Numbered from the stretch's first letter, positions 35,046-43,999 are shown. The stretch: 50,720 nucleotides of DNA from Acidimicrobiia bacterium (GCA_029863385.1 JAOTVU010000015.1:1-50720), one strand, 5' to 3'. Notes: generated from the sequence alone by a model not told the origin. Translations and numbers: made by a program.

Positions 35046-36452
35046 TCAGCCGAGGTTCCGAAGAGTCTCCTCAACTGCCCCTGCGGTCCGGAGGAGCCGA
35101 CCGTCCGACATCGCGGGTGCCATCAGCATGAACCCGACGGCGGGCGCCGTGGCCCGCTGCTCGGGTCCGCACATCGGGAGGCTGATGGCGCAGGCATCGA
35201 GGAAGTTGCCGACCGACGTGTTGCGCAGCGCTTTCAGGTTGGTCGTGCCGTAGTAGCGATCGTCCGGATCGGACGGGTCGCCATCGGGTGGGAAGCTGGC
35301 GATCGGCGGCGGCGGAATGGCGACTGTTGGTGCGATGAGGGCGTCGAAGCCCTCGGCCACGTCGGCAAACCGATCGATGAGGCGACGACGATGATTCACG
35401 ACCTCGATGTAGTAGACGGCCGAGGCCCGACCACCGCCTTCGATCCTGCGTCGGACGCGCTGGTCATACTGATCACCGCGCTCGACTATCAGACGCCGAT
35501 GCCACTCCAACGCCTCGGCCGGCGCCAGTCCACCGTCGCGATTGATGTGGCCGAGCTCGTTCAATTCGGGGAAGGTGGTCTCGGCGATCGAGACACCGGC
35601 CTTCGACAGGGTCGATACCGCGACCTCGAAGCGGGCGGCGACGGTCTCATCGAGATCCTCCATGAGAAAGTCGGTCACCACGCCGAGTCGGATCGCCGAT
35701 GGCGTCGGGCCCTCGCCCGGCGATGCGGCAACTGTGGTCCCGACCGTGTTTCCAGCCAGGACCGAGTCGACGATTCCCACGCAGTCGACGGAGTTGGCCA
35801 GCGGACCGACCGAGTCCAGCGACGGTGCCAGCGGCACGATCCCGTCGAGCGGAACTCGGCGGGCGGTCGGCTTGTACCCGACGATGTTGCAGAACGCCGC
35901 CGGAATGCGGCACGAACCGCCGGTGTCGGTACCGAGGGCGGCAGCGACCATCCCGTCGGCGACTGCGACGGCCGAGCCCGACGACGAACCACCGGGGATC
36001 CGCCGGGTCGAGCGGTCCCACGGACTGGCCGGCGTTCCGTGGTGCGGATTCAGTCCGAGGCCTGAGAACGCAAACTCGGTCATGTTGGTTCGGCCGATGA
36101 CGACGAAGCCCGCCGCTCGAAGGCGAGCAACGGCCGGGGAGTCGCTGGATGCCGGAGCTTCCGCGGCCAGGGCGGTCGATCCTGCGGTCGTCACCTCGCC
36201 GGCTACATCGGCCAGGTCCTTGACGGCGATGGGAATCCCGCCGAACACCGGCGCCCATCCCCCGGCTGCTCGCAACGAGTCCCAGGCATCGGCCTCGGCA
36301 CGGGCTCGCTCGGCGGCTACCGCGATGAACGCTCTGCTCCCCTCCCCCGCCGGGTCTTCGATTGCCTCGAGCGCATCCTCGATCAACGCCCGGGAGGTTG
36401 TGACGCCGGTGGCGAGCTGTTCGCCGAGATGACGGATGGGCTGATTCAACAT
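35046..36452 (-). CDS. amidase signature family hydrolase
   Basis: A 468-residue serine amidase. The catalytic Lys is in GIPIAVKDLADVAGEVTTA, the cis-Ser in IPGGSSSGSAVAVADGMVAA and the nucleophile Ser in LGTDTGGSCRIPAAFCNIVG; GYKPTARRVPLDG follows as in the family. C-terminal LIAPTVAIPPPPI and LKALRNTSVGNFLDACAISL fit AtzF/allophanate-hydrolase-like or general amidases. No GatB/GatC neighbours, so not the tRNA amidotransferase. ATG 36,452 begins just before the first conserved helix. It converges with the FEA1-like gene; substrate unknown. Confidence 0.9.
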   Translation of the reverse strand: MLNQPIRHLGEQLATGVTTSRALIEDALEAIEDPAGEGSRAFIAVAAERARAEADAWDSLRAAGGWAPVFGGIPIAVKDLADVAGEVTTAGSTALAAEAPASSDSPAVARLRAAGFVVIGRTNMTEFAFSGLGLNPHHGTPASPWDRSTRRIPGGSSSGSAVAVADGMVAAALGTDTGGSCRIPAAFCNIVGYKPTARRVPLDGIVPLAPSLDSVGPLANSVDCVGIVDSVLAGNTVGTTVAASPGEGPTPSAIRLGVVTDFLMEDLDETVAARFEVAVSTLSKAGVSIAETTFPELNELGHINRDGGLAPAEALEWHRRLIVERGDQYDQRVRRRIEGGGRASAVYYIEVVNHRRRLIDRFADVAEGFDALIAPTVAIPPPPIASFPPDGDPSDPDDRYYGTTNLKALRNTSVGNFLDACAISLPMCGPEQRATAPAVGFMLMAPAMSDGRLLRTAGAVEETLRNLG

Positions 36453-36580
36453 GATTGGTGCCCCGTGAGGTCTGATAGGCGGATCTCCGAGCAGCGAACC
36501 CGGCAAGTGTAGGGTCGATTGCCATCGTCGACCAGGGCGGGATCCACGAAAGTGTCACTGCCGAGGCTCATACTAGGAGC

Positions 36581-36832
36581 ATGTCGAGAATCGTCTCGTC
36601 ACCACCTCGAAGCGTTCGTGGAGCGCCCAACGTCGTTGCCATCAACGACGATGCCGCGCTGTACCTTGCCTTGGCCGATGCCATACACGGAGCAGCCGTC
36701 GGGATGTCGCCTGCTGCCCAGACATTGCTCCGCCGTGGATTGAAGGAACGGTTCGGTTCGCTCTTCGAGTCGAGGGGCGATCAGGCCGTCGACGAGTTGC
36801 TTCGGTTGGCCACAGAACCCCGAGCGGCCTGA
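36581..36832 (+). CDS. small hypothetical protein (83 aa)
   Basis: ATG 36,581 is preceded by a weak TAGGAGC. The product is soluble and helical: INDDAALYLALADAIHGAAV and AQTLLRRGLKERFGSLFESR. The family is not recognised. The start is divergent from the amidase, with 128 bp between; the PH-like gene follows 33 bp downstream, so the two are probably co-transcribed. Confidence 0.6.
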   Translation: MSRIVSSPPRSVRGAPNVVAINDDAALYLALADAIHGAAVGMSPAAQTLLRRGLKERFGSLFESRGDQAVDELLRLATEPRAA

Positions 36833-36865
36833 CCCGGTGTCGATCGCGGCGGAGGAGGTGAGCTG

Positions 36866-37267
36866 GTGACAGCGGCTCCGGTGGTGATCCGGTCGCGCTC
36901 AACGCCGTTCTTCTCCGTGGCGTGCGCCATCCTCGTCGTGTACTTCGTGATCAAGGCACTGGTGCTCGACGCCGGTCCCGCCGTTTTCTCGATGGTCCTC
37001 GGGGCTGTCATGGCCGTCGCCGGCCTGTGGTGGCTGTGGCGAGCCGGGCAGCGGGCCGTCGTCCTCGACGGTGATCAACTGATCATCCGCAGGGGTCGGC
37101 GGTCGAGGGTCTACTCACGGGCGGAGATCGTCTCGATCGACTTGTCGTCGCTCGATCACCAGATCGTGTTCACCGACGGTTCCGGTATCCGGCTGCCTCT
37201 CGAGGGCCGAGCGCTGATCGAAGCCGGTTTCCTGCTCACGCCACCCCGCCGTTATCGGGCGGTGTGA
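36866..37267 (+). CDS. membrane-anchored bacterial PH-like protein
   Basis: A 133-residue protein with two helices (residues 14-35 and 40-58), then a beta-rich domain: RAVVLDGDQLIIRRGRRSRV, AEIVSIDLSSLDHQIVFTDG, IRLPLEGRALIEAGF. This is the layout of short bPH-domain membrane proteins. GTG 36,866 follows GGAGGAGGTGAG. Its 3' end overlaps the convergent sulfurtransferase gene by 32 bp. Confidence 0.7.
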   Translation: MTAAPVVIRSRSTPFFSVACAILVVYFVIKALVLDAGPAVFSMVLGAVMAVAGLWWLWRAGQRAVVLDGDQLIIRRGRRSRVYSRAEIVSIDLSSLDHQIVFTDGSGIRLPLEGRALIEAGFLLTPPRRYRAV

Positions 37268-38123
37268 CAGCGGGCGCCGCCCCGACCTCCACCGGTCGCG
37301 ACGGGTCGCTGATCCACTCCGACCACGACCCGGCGTAGAGTCTGCCGTCGCCAAGTCCGGCGATTCGAGCGGCGAGCAGGTTGTGGCAGGCGGTGACGCC
37401 CGATCCACAGCTGGCGAGCCACTCCCGCCGGCCGTCCAAGCCGAGAGCGGTCAGCTCGCGCCGAAGTTGATCCGGGGTTCGGAAGATACCGCCCTCGTCG
37501 ATGTTGTCGGTCCATGGCCTCGACCGCCCTCCGGGAATGTGTCCGGCGACCGGGTCGACCGGATTCGGTTCACCTCGGAATCGTTCGGCGCTGCGGGCGT
37601 CGAGCAGCGCGGAGCCGCCGCCGACGTGCTCGCTGATCTCCTCGACCTCGATCACGCGCTGCCGAGGCCAATCGTCCACGCTCGGGTCGCCGATCGTCGC
37701 CGGGTCCGAGGTGGGACGTTCAAAGAACGTACCGGTGCCGGCTTCGATCGGGCCGGTCCACGTGGCGAGCCCGCCGTCGAGCACGGCGACCGGATGACCG
37801 ATGGCGTCGAGCATCCACCACAGCCGCGCGGCCGTGGCCCCCGAGCTGTCGTCGTAGCAGATCGTCGGTCGGCGTCCGAGCCCGAGTGCGCTGATGGTCC
37901 GGCGGAACCGGTCGACGGGTGGGAGCGGATGCCTGCCCCGCGGTCCCGGCGGGTCGGACAGGTCGGCATCGAGATCGACGAAGACCGCCCCCGGCAGGTG
38001 ACCTTCATCGAAGGAATCGAACTTGGGACCCGTCGGGATCGACCATCGCACGTCGGCGATCTCGACCGAGGTGATGTTGGCCGCCAGCCAGTCGGCATCG
38101 ACAAGAGGTCCGGGAAGGCGCAT
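37236..38123 (-). CDS. sseA: thiosulfate/3-mercaptopyruvate sulfurtransferase
   Basis: A 295-residue tandem rhodanese. The inactive N-terminal domain shows IADVRWSIPTGPKFDSFDEG, HLPGAVFVDLDADLS and LDGGLATWTG. The C-terminal domain shows LLDARSAERFRGEPNPVDPV, AGHIPGGRSRPW, and the active-site loop WLASCGSGVTACHNLLA, where Cys accepts the sulfane sulfur. The CGSGVTA loop fits mercaptopyruvate sulfurtransferases (SseA type). Transcribed alone or with the upstream TIR-like gene 42 bp away. Confidence 0.9.
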   Translation of the reverse strand: MRLPGPLVDADWLAANITSVEIADVRWSIPTGPKFDSFDEGHLPGAVFVDLDADLSDPPGPRGRHPLPPVDRFRRTISALGLGRRPTICYDDSSGATAARLWWMLDAIGHPVAVLDGGLATWTGPIEAGTGTFFERPTSDPATIGDPSVDDWPRQRVIEVEEISEHVGGGSALLDARSAERFRGEPNPVDPVAGHIPGGRSRPWTDNIDEGGIFRTPDQLRRELTALGLDGRREWLASCGSGVTACHNLLAARIAGLGDGRLYAGSWSEWISDPSRPVEVGAAPAVTPPDNGGVA

Positions 38124-38165
38124 TCCTGCTCTCTGTCTCCTGAGGTTCGCCGGGTTGGGACGGGC

Positions 38166-39452
38166 TCAGCCCAGACTGAAGGTCATCGTGGCCGATCTCC
38201 CGCCTCGCTCCGGCCGTTGATACAGGTGTAGGTGCTGGCCTTCGGCGCTGAAGATGATCGTGATCGTGTTCACACCGTACCGGGCGCTGGTCTGGTCGAG
38301 CACCACGTTGCCGCCCTGCAGCGGTAGCTCACCGCCGACCTCGTAGACCAACGTCCCGGTGACGCCGGTGGTGAGTGCCACCTCGGAGATCTCGTTGTGC
38401 CAGGGACCCTCAAAGCCCTCCGCCACCAGTACGCCCCCGTTGTCGCAGACGTAGGCGTCGCGCAGGACGAAACTCTTGCGAACGTCAACCGTGCAAACCG
38501 CCGGGAGACGCACCGTGCCCGACGGCGATTGGGTCGCCGAATCTCCGGAATCGGTTCGCGAGAGGGTCGGTGGAGTCGACGATTGGTCGCCGTCACCGGA
38601 AGTCGATTGACCGGTCCCGTTGGAGTCGCCATCGGATCCGGCGCCGTCACCCGATGCGCCGGTCGCCTGATCAGCGGCCGAACCGCCGTCACTACCGGCT
38701 GACGAACCCTCGCTCCCACCCAATTGGGCTCCGTCGTCGCCCGCTCCGGTGGAATCGGATCCCGCGCCGACATCCAGCCCGTCGGCGGTTTCGGCGTCCG
38801 TTGAGCCGGATGCGCCGGCGGCCGAGTCGTCGCTGACGGACGGACCGGCCAGTTGCCCGGTTTCGAGCGAGTCGGCGACCCCGGCCAGCGTCTCGGTGTC
38901 GTCACCGCCACCGAGGCTGCGAGCAAGGAGCACGATCGGAATCAGGGCGGCCAAGGCGACGGCGATCAGCATCGCCCACGGCATCCGCAGCTCGTCGGAT
39001 TGCGCCTGCTCCCGGATGGGCACCTGGCGGTGCAGGTCGCGATGAACCCGGGGGTACTGGGTCTGAATGAACTTGACCAGCTCACCTTTGCCCCCCATCG
39101 GGTCACCCGTCGGATATCGGATCTGGGTGACCGGCGGGGCCTGGAGTTCGTTGACCGCGTCCTCGACGAGCAGGCAAACCCGGTCCCGAGCAAGCCGGGC
39201 CTCGAGAAACCCGGCGGCGTGCAGAATCCGCTGGATACGGTGATCGGTGCTCTCGATCGAGAGCGGATCGTTGTCGGTGACGACGAGAACCGCCATGTCG
39301 AACTTGGTCATCGCGACCTCGACCGGCATCGAATCGAACGTGTGGACGGTGCAGCCGTCGCTCTCCAGAGACCGTGCCAACTGCACGATTTCCTTGTTCG
39401 CTCCGGTTGGACCCATCAGGATCCTGGGCTGACTTCCGCTAACGTTCGCCAT
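38166..39452 (-). CDS. membrane-anchored TIR-like protein with beta-rich C-terminal domain
   Basis: 428 residues. Residues 10-125 resemble the TIR-like nucleotide-binding domain PF10137: VQLARSLESDGCTVHTFDSM, KFDMAVLVVTDND, then RIQRILHAAGFLEARLARDR and VCLLVEDAVNEL. The family's FELG active-site Glu is replaced here (HAAG). One helix follows (PWAMLIAVALAALIPIVLLA), then about 130 residues rich in Ser/Gly/Asp/Ala. Last comes a 110-residue beta-rich domain with two cysteines (VCTVDVRKSF, AYVCDNGGVLVAEG). Topology puts TIR inside and the C-terminal domain outside. ATG 39,452; GTG 39,458 possible. Function unknown. Confidence 0.6.
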   Translation of the reverse strand: MANVSGSQPRILMGPTGANKEIVQLARSLESDGCTVHTFDSMPVEVAMTKFDMAVLVVTDNDPLSIESTDHRIQRILHAAGFLEARLARDRVCLLVEDAVNELQAPPVTQIRYPTGDPMGGKGELVKFIQTQYPRVHRDLHRQVPIREQAQSDELRMPWAMLIAVALAALIPIVLLARSLGGGDDTETLAGVADSLETGQLAGPSVSDDSAAGASGSTDAETADGLDVGAGSDSTGAGDDGAQLGGSEGSSAGSDGGSAADQATGASGDGAGSDGDSNGTGQSTSGDGDQSSTPPTLSRTDSGDSATQSPSGTVRLPAVCTVDVRKSFVLRDAYVCDNGGVLVAEGFEGPWHNEISEVALTTGVTGTLVYEVGGELPLQGGNVVLDQTSARYGVNTITIIFSAEGQHLHLYQRPERGGRSATMTFSLG

Positions 39453-39527
39453 GGCCACGACACCATGTTAGTGACGTCCGCCGCGCTCCTTCTACCACCT
39501 GCCACCAGAAACAGGAGATCGTCGAGT

Positions 39528-39944
39528 TTGATCTTTGTTGTCGCATTGTGGATTCTCGGTTTCGTTCTGGCGATCGCCTTCATCACCGACGGCATCGTCT
39601 ATCTGACCGGATCCAACCGGATCCAACGTCGTATGGACCACCTCGAACTCGGTCGCGAACTCTACCGCGGAGTTGGCGTGGTCGAAATCATCGGCGGACT
39701 GGGTCTGGTTTTCTCGGCGCTGAGCAGCCCTCTGTCGGGCTGGCCCTCGCTGTTCAAAAGCTCGACGTTGGTCTGGTTGGGTATTCCGAGTGTGCTGGCG
39801 CTCGTTGCGGTCAAGGTCGTGGTCATCCTGATCCATCGTGACGCCAACGATCCGGCCCACGAGTACAGCTCGGCCATCACGCTCATCGTCCTGTCGATCG
39901 GATATCTCATCGCCTTCATCGCCCGGCAGGTGGTGGCGGCCTAA
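39528..39944 (+). CDS. four-helix membrane protein (DoxX-like)
   Basis: A 138-residue protein with four hydrophobic segments: IFVVALWILGFVLAIAFITD, YRGVGVVEIIGGLGLVFSAL, WLGIPSVLALVAVKVVVILI and AITLIVLSIGYLIAFIARQV. HLELGRELYRGVGVVEI resembles the DoxX family signature between helices 1 and 2. TTG 39,528 follows AGGAG by 10 bases; the open frame extends far upstream without family character. Divergent from the TIR-like gene. Confidence 0.65.
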   Translation: MIFVVALWILGFVLAIAFITDGIVYLTGSNRIQRRMDHLELGRELYRGVGVVEIIGGLGLVFSALSSPLSGWPSLFKSSTLVWLGIPSVLALVAVKVVVILIHRDANDPAHEYSSAITLIVLSIGYLIAFIARQVVAA

Positions 39945-40016
39945 GATCGGGTTGGCTCGACTGGCCGCCCGGGCGGCCGACGACCGGCGGTCGACACTGA
40001 TGGAGGAGGCGGACCG

Positions 40017-40469
40017 ATGCTCAAGCAGCTGGCATTGATCCTGGCCATCATCATCGTTGCGCTCCTGGCCATCGTCGCCGCTCTGACCATCGTCAATCGT
40101 GGCCCCGAGAACGAGGAGGGCGAGGCGAACCCTCCCGAGGTGTCCGGGTCCCGCACGACCATCATGGTCTCGGTCGGCGCCGACGGCAGCCAGGTGGAGG
40201 TCGGCTGCCGCCTTCCGGTCGAAGGCCAGAGTCCGTTCCTCGTCACGTTCGAGAATCGAACCGGCGAGATCGATGACTACCAGGCCCGGGTTCTGGTGCG
40301 CCTGGAGGAGGGCGGCCGGTCCACGGTGGTGGCCGGCGCTCCCGAACTACGACCGGGTGAACGCCGCAGCGTGGTGCCCGAGCCCTGGCTCGAGCCGGAA
40401 GGGATTATCGGCTGCGAGGTTCTGGCGCTCCAGGGATCGGACCAGGTCATCATCCTCGAAGACCCATAA
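40017..40469 (+). CDS. single-pass anchored hypothetical protein
   Basis: A 150-residue protein from ATG 40,017 with GGAGGAGG upstream. One N-terminal helix (LALILAIIIVALLAIVAALT), then an extracytoplasmic beta-rich domain with two cysteines (VEVGCRLPVEGQSPFLVTFE, GIIGCEVLALQGSDQVIILE). The family is not recognised. Flanked by two other small membrane genes in the same direction. Confidence 0.7.
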   Translation: MLKQLALILAIIIVALLAIVAALTIVNRGPENEEGEANPPEVSGSRTTIMVSVGADGSQVEVGCRLPVEGQSPFLVTFENRTGEIDDYQARVLVRLEEGGRSTVVAGAPELRPGERRSVVPEPWLEPEGIIGCEVLALQGSDQVIILEDP

Positions 40470-40493
40470 CACGTCCGGTACGCTGATCGGCCT

Positions 40494-40655
40494 ATGGATT
40501 GGTTCGTCGACAATTGGCCGACACTGCTCATCGGCCTCGGAATCTTCATCGTCCTGTCAGGTTTGGTCCGCCGGGTGGCAAAGCTGGCATTTCTCGGCAT
40601 TGCGCTCGGTGCCGTCGGCCTGGTTCTCTGGCCAATGGTGAGTTCCTCCCTCTGA
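40494..40655 (+). CDS. 53-residue membrane protein
   Basis: MDWFVDNWPTLLIGLGIFIV opens the first helix; AKLAFLGIALGAVGLVLWPM is the second. A short RRV loop separates them. It begins 25 bp after the previous stop, so the two are probably co-transcribed. No ribosome-binding site is obvious. Family not recognised. Confidence 0.5.
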   Translation: MDWFVDNWPTLLIGLGIFIVLSGLVRRVAKLAFLGIALGAVGLVLWPMVSSSL

Positions 40656-40743
40656 GCCGAGGGTCGATTGAGAACTCGTCCCGACCGTCGGTTCGACGTC
40701 CGCAGGCCCGGTCCTCCGGCATCCCAAGCAGCCGAATCCGGTT

Positions 40744-41658
40744 CTAGGGCAGCGACGGCGTCAGGAGCAGGACGACCGGCAGTGTGAACAGCGCGGTGAC
40801 GGTGGCGAACGCCACCGTCGATGTGACCGCTTCGGGTTCGAGGTCGTGCTCGAGGGCCACCACCATGCAGAACACAGCCGGAGGCATCGCGGACTGGACC
40901 GCCGACACGGCCGCGAGATCGCCGGTCAGGCCGATCGCCAGTGCGGTGAACGAGGCGGCAGCAGGCGCCACGACCAGCTTCGCAAAGGTCGAGACCGCGA
41001 TCGGGAACCGGACCCTGAAGCGACGGCTCGAATACAGCTGCAAGCCCAGCGTGAACAACATCGTCGGGATCAATGCACCCGACAGCAGGCCGATGGATCG
41101 GGTCAGGATCGGCGGAGGCAGCAGGCTGAGACTGTTCGCCGCCAGAGCGACCAGGCTGGCCACGGTCATCGGAGCAAGCAGAGCCCTGATCACCGCCGAG
41201 GTGACGGATCCCCGACGGCCGTGGGCGAGTCCGACACCGAGCATCATGCCGGTGGCATTGATGGCCAACATGAACACTCCCGCGGCCGGGAGAACGTCGT
41301 CGCCGAAGGCGAAGACCGAAATGGCGAGTCCGGCGTTGCCGACGTTACCGTAGGCCGACGTCATCGCGCCGGCCGCAACCATCGAACCATCGGCGCCGGA
41401 CCCCCGCAGCACGATCCAGGTGAATGTCGCCGCCGCGGCCATCCCGGCCAGACCGGCGGCGCTCAGTTGCAGGATCACCCGGCGTTCGAGGTCGGCGTCG
41501 GCCAGCACGTCGAACATGAACGCCGGTCCGAGCACCCAGTAGGCGAGCCGGGACAGCGAGCGCACGTCGACGCCGAGGCGCGGACCCGCCAGCGCACCGA
41601 GCGCCACGATCAGAACAACCGGTCCGAGCACGTCGAACAGTACCGAGGCAACCGACAT
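40744..41658 (-). CDS. AEC-family transporter
   Basis: A 304-residue ten-helix carrier of the auxin-efflux-carrier family. LFDVLGPVVLIVALGALAGP begins helix 1; AGAMTSAYGNVGNAGLAISV is the family's conserved NxGN crossover helix; PTMLFTLGLQLYSSRRF and SAMPPAVFCMVVALEHDLEP mark the second repeat. Exports or exchanges organic anions (malate, malonate and similar). Stands alone; converges with the small membrane genes. Confidence 0.88.
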   Translation of the reverse strand: MSVASVLFDVLGPVVLIVALGALAGPRLGVDVRSLSRLAYWVLGPAFMFDVLADADLERRVILQLSAAGLAGMAAAATFTWIVLRGSGADGSMVAAGAMTSAYGNVGNAGLAISVFAFGDDVLPAAGVFMLAINATGMMLGVGLAHGRRGSVTSAVIRALLAPMTVASLVALAANSLSLLPPPILTRSIGLLSGALIPTMLFTLGLQLYSSRRFRVRFPIAVSTFAKLVVAPAAASFTALAIGLTGDLAAVSAVQSAMPPAVFCMVVALEHDLEPEAVTSTVAFATVTALFTLPVVLLLTPSLP

Positions 41659-41836
41659 CGCCGACCACCTTAGGATCGAAGGAGCCGGAGTGGATTACCG
41701 GAGCCTGGCGTCGACGCCGGTTGTCCGGGGGTGCCGAAGATTTGCCGGCTGTGAGTGATTTCGGGGTTGAGGCGACATTGCCGGGGACCTAGGGTGGGGG
41801 CCTACAAGCGGGTCATGCGGGTTGAGAGGAGCCACT

Positions 41837-43999
41837 GTGCAGAGTAGATCAATCGATGTTGGCTTTGTGCCCCAGGCCGAGACTCTGTTGGCCCGAGCCG
41901 AGAAATTCCGGACAACCACCCTCGAGTCGGGTGCGTTCGCCTGGGAATTCAGGGATCGGGGCCCGAACGTCACGGCCCTCCGCGAGGCGGCCCGGCTGGG
42001 AATGACCGGCATCGAGGTCGATCGTGAACTCGGCGGCCTCGGGTTCGGATTTCGGGAGAAGGTCCGGGTGGCGGAGATTCTGAGCCGCTCGTCGATCGGT
42101 TTTGCCTTCAGCCTCGTCAACACCCAGAACGTCGCTGCGCGCCTGGCCTCCACCGGCGGCGACCGTCACCGCGACGCCTACCTGCCCGATCTCCTGGCCG
42201 GTCGGCGGTTCGGGGCGACCGCCCTGACCGAGCCGGAAGCCGGGAGCGATTTCGCTGCCATCACCACCAGCGCAGTACGAACCGGTGGCGGTTGGGTGTT
42301 GAACGGTCGCAAGGCGTGGATCACCAACGCCGTCATCGCCGATGTCTTCCTGTGCTACGTGCAGACCGATCCGGACCGGGGCCGTGACGGTATCGCCTGT
42401 TTCGTCGTCGACGGTCGGCGCGACGGTTTCGACGCCACCGACGGCTACCAACTGGTATCCGGTTCCACCGTCGGGGCGGGCGGCTTCTCCCTCGACGGCT
42501 ACGAGGCCACCGAGGACGACATGATCGTCGAACCCGGCGCCGGCTTCCGCCAGGCCCTGCTCGGCGTCAACGGTGCCCGGGTCTATGTGGCTGCGATCGC
42601 CTGCGCTGCGGTTCGGGCCGCGCTCGGTCAAGCTGTCGAGTACGGATCGACGAGGGAGAGCTTCGGGCAGCCGATTCTGGCCCACCAGGGTCTCGCCTGG
42701 AGTCTCGCTGCGGTCGCGAACCGATTGGAGGCCGCCGAGGCGCTCACGGCCCGGGCCGTCGATCGTCACGAGGAGTCGCAGGCCGCGCTCGACGGCGGGG
42801 CTGACGACGATGACGCCGTTCGGCTTGACGCACTGGCCGCTGCGCATGCCAAGAAGTTCGCCACCGAAATGATCGAGCCGGCGATCGAAACATGCATGCA
42901 GGCGATGGGTGCCGAGGGCTTGCGAGCCCACCATGCGGCCGGTCGGCTGCTGTCGGAGAGCCGGATTCTGGGCTATGTCGACGGCACGACCGAGATGCAG
43001 ACGGAGCGTATCGGTCGATCCCTCCTCGACTTCTACGGCTCTGATTCCGCTGGTGCGGTGTCGGTCGCCGTTCGCTCCGCATCGGGCGTGTCGGCGGCCG
43101 GATCCTCGGTGATCGATCTGTCGGAGTCCGAACCGGAGGTTGCGGATCACGAGTCGGCATCCGCCGGCGCCGCCGTCGGCCCTGAACCCGTCGGCGCTGA
43201 ACTCGACGGCACCGAACTCGACGGCTCCGAACTCGAGCCGGCCGATGAAGCCGAACACGTGCAGACACACGGGTTCGTGCCAACCTCAGGGTGGTCGCCC
43301 GACCCGTTCAGGCGTTCGTATGAGGACGCCGGGTTGTTCGCCGATCCCGTGGGTGCCGACGGCTCGGATCGCGACCTGCTCGCCGACCGTGAACCCGTCG
43401 ATCAGGATGCGATCGCGGCCGGCTCCGGGCCCGTCCCCGACTCGACGTTGGCCGATGCCACCCAAACGATGGAGTTCCAACCGACCGGTGACATCGCCGT
43501 CGCAGGCGGCCCGTCCGAACCTCCGCTCCGGTCGGATCCTCCGATGCCGCCGACCGAGCCGCCTCCGCCTCCGCCTCCGCCTCCGCCTCCGCCTCCGGAT
43601 GTGGCCGACATCGAGTTGCCGTCATCACCACCGATGCCGCCGCCTCCCATCGATGAACCGGCAGGAATCGGCTCTCCCCTGCCACCGCCTCCCATCGATG
43701 AACCGGCAGGAATCGGCTCTCCCCTGCCGCCGCCTCCTCCCACCGGCCCTCCACTGTCGACTGATCCACCCGGGCTGCTGGAGCCGCCGATGCCTCCGGG
43801 TCCTGCGCTGTTCGACGCGGCCGAGCCGCATGTCGCTCCGTCCATGCCGCCGCTTCCCCCGCCCGAATTCCAGCAGGCCGCCGATCCGAACCCGACCCCT
43901 CCCCGACTGCCGGGTGACGAGCATCGCGTGGATGCGACCGAGGCCGATCAGCCGTCCATGCCACCCCTGCCTCCAGACTCGATGAGGACGGCCGACTGA
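41837..43999 (+). CDS. acyl-CoA dehydrogenase with long proline-rich C-terminal tail
   Basis: About 720 residues from GTG 41,837 (GAGAGGAG upstream). Residues 5-400 are a complete acyl-CoA dehydrogenase: ARLGMTGIEVDRELGGLGFG, ATALTEPEAGSDFAAITTSA (FAD/substrate loop), KAWITNAVIADVFLCYV, TRESFGQPILAHQGLAW and GYVDGTTEMQTERIGRSLL. In the last stretch the usual catalytic Glu before Gly-Thr is Asp. Residues 400-720 are low-complexity: acidic repeats, a polyproline run and a 15-residue tandem repeat. The tail looks disordered and may tether the enzyme. Substrate unknown; fused tail is unusual. Confidence 0.85.
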   Translation: MQSRSIDVGFVPQAETLLARAEKFRTTTLESGAFAWEFRDRGPNVTALREAARLGMTGIEVDRELGGLGFGFREKVRVAEILSRSSIGFAFSLVNTQNVAARLASTGGDRHRDAYLPDLLAGRRFGATALTEPEAGSDFAAITTSAVRTGGGWVLNGRKAWITNAVIADVFLCYVQTDPDRGRDGIACFVVDGRRDGFDATDGYQLVSGSTVGAGGFSLDGYEATEDDMIVEPGAGFRQALLGVNGARVYVAAIACAAVRAALGQAVEYGSTRESFGQPILAHQGLAWSLAAVANRLEAAEALTARAVDRHEESQAALDGGADDDDAVRLDALAAAHAKKFATEMIEPAIETCMQAMGAEGLRAHHAAGRLLSESRILGYVDGTTEMQTERIGRSLLDFYGSDSAGAVSVAVRSASGVSAAGSSVIDLSESEPEVADHESASAGAAVGPEPVGAELDGTELDGSELEPADEAEHVQTHGFVPTSGWSPDPFRRSYEDAGLFADPVGADGSDRDLLADREPVDQDAIAAGSGPVPDSTLADATQTMEFQPTGDIAVAGGPSEPPLRSDPPMPPTEPPPPPPPPPPPPPDVADIELPSSPPMPPPPIDEPAGIGSPLPPPPIDEPAGIGSPLPPPPPTGPPLSTDPPGLLEPPMPPGPALFDAAEPHVAPSMPPLPPPEFQQAADPNPTPPRLPGDEHRVDATEADQPSMPPLPPDSMRTAD
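43562..43729 (+). repeat. in-gene repeats: CCTCCG hexamers and two 45-bp tandem copies
   Basis: About six CCTCCG hexamers at 43,562-43,597 encode a polyproline run. Two 45-bp units at 43,640-43,684 and 43,685-43,729, differing only at the last base, encode PPPIDEPAGIGSPLP twice. Such repeats can vary in copy number by slippage. Confidence 0.85.

Noticed and set aside
41849..43270. Minus-strand frame of 473 codons opposite the acyl-CoA dehydrogenase
   Set aside because: Antisense shadow; the plus strand carries all family motifs.
43562..43729. CRISPR-like repetition
   Set aside because: Tandem, directly abutting, in-frame coding repeats without spacers.
43402..43845. Glycine-rich minus-strand protein
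   Set aside because: Complement of the proline-rich tail of the dehydrogenase, which is in frame with a real domain.
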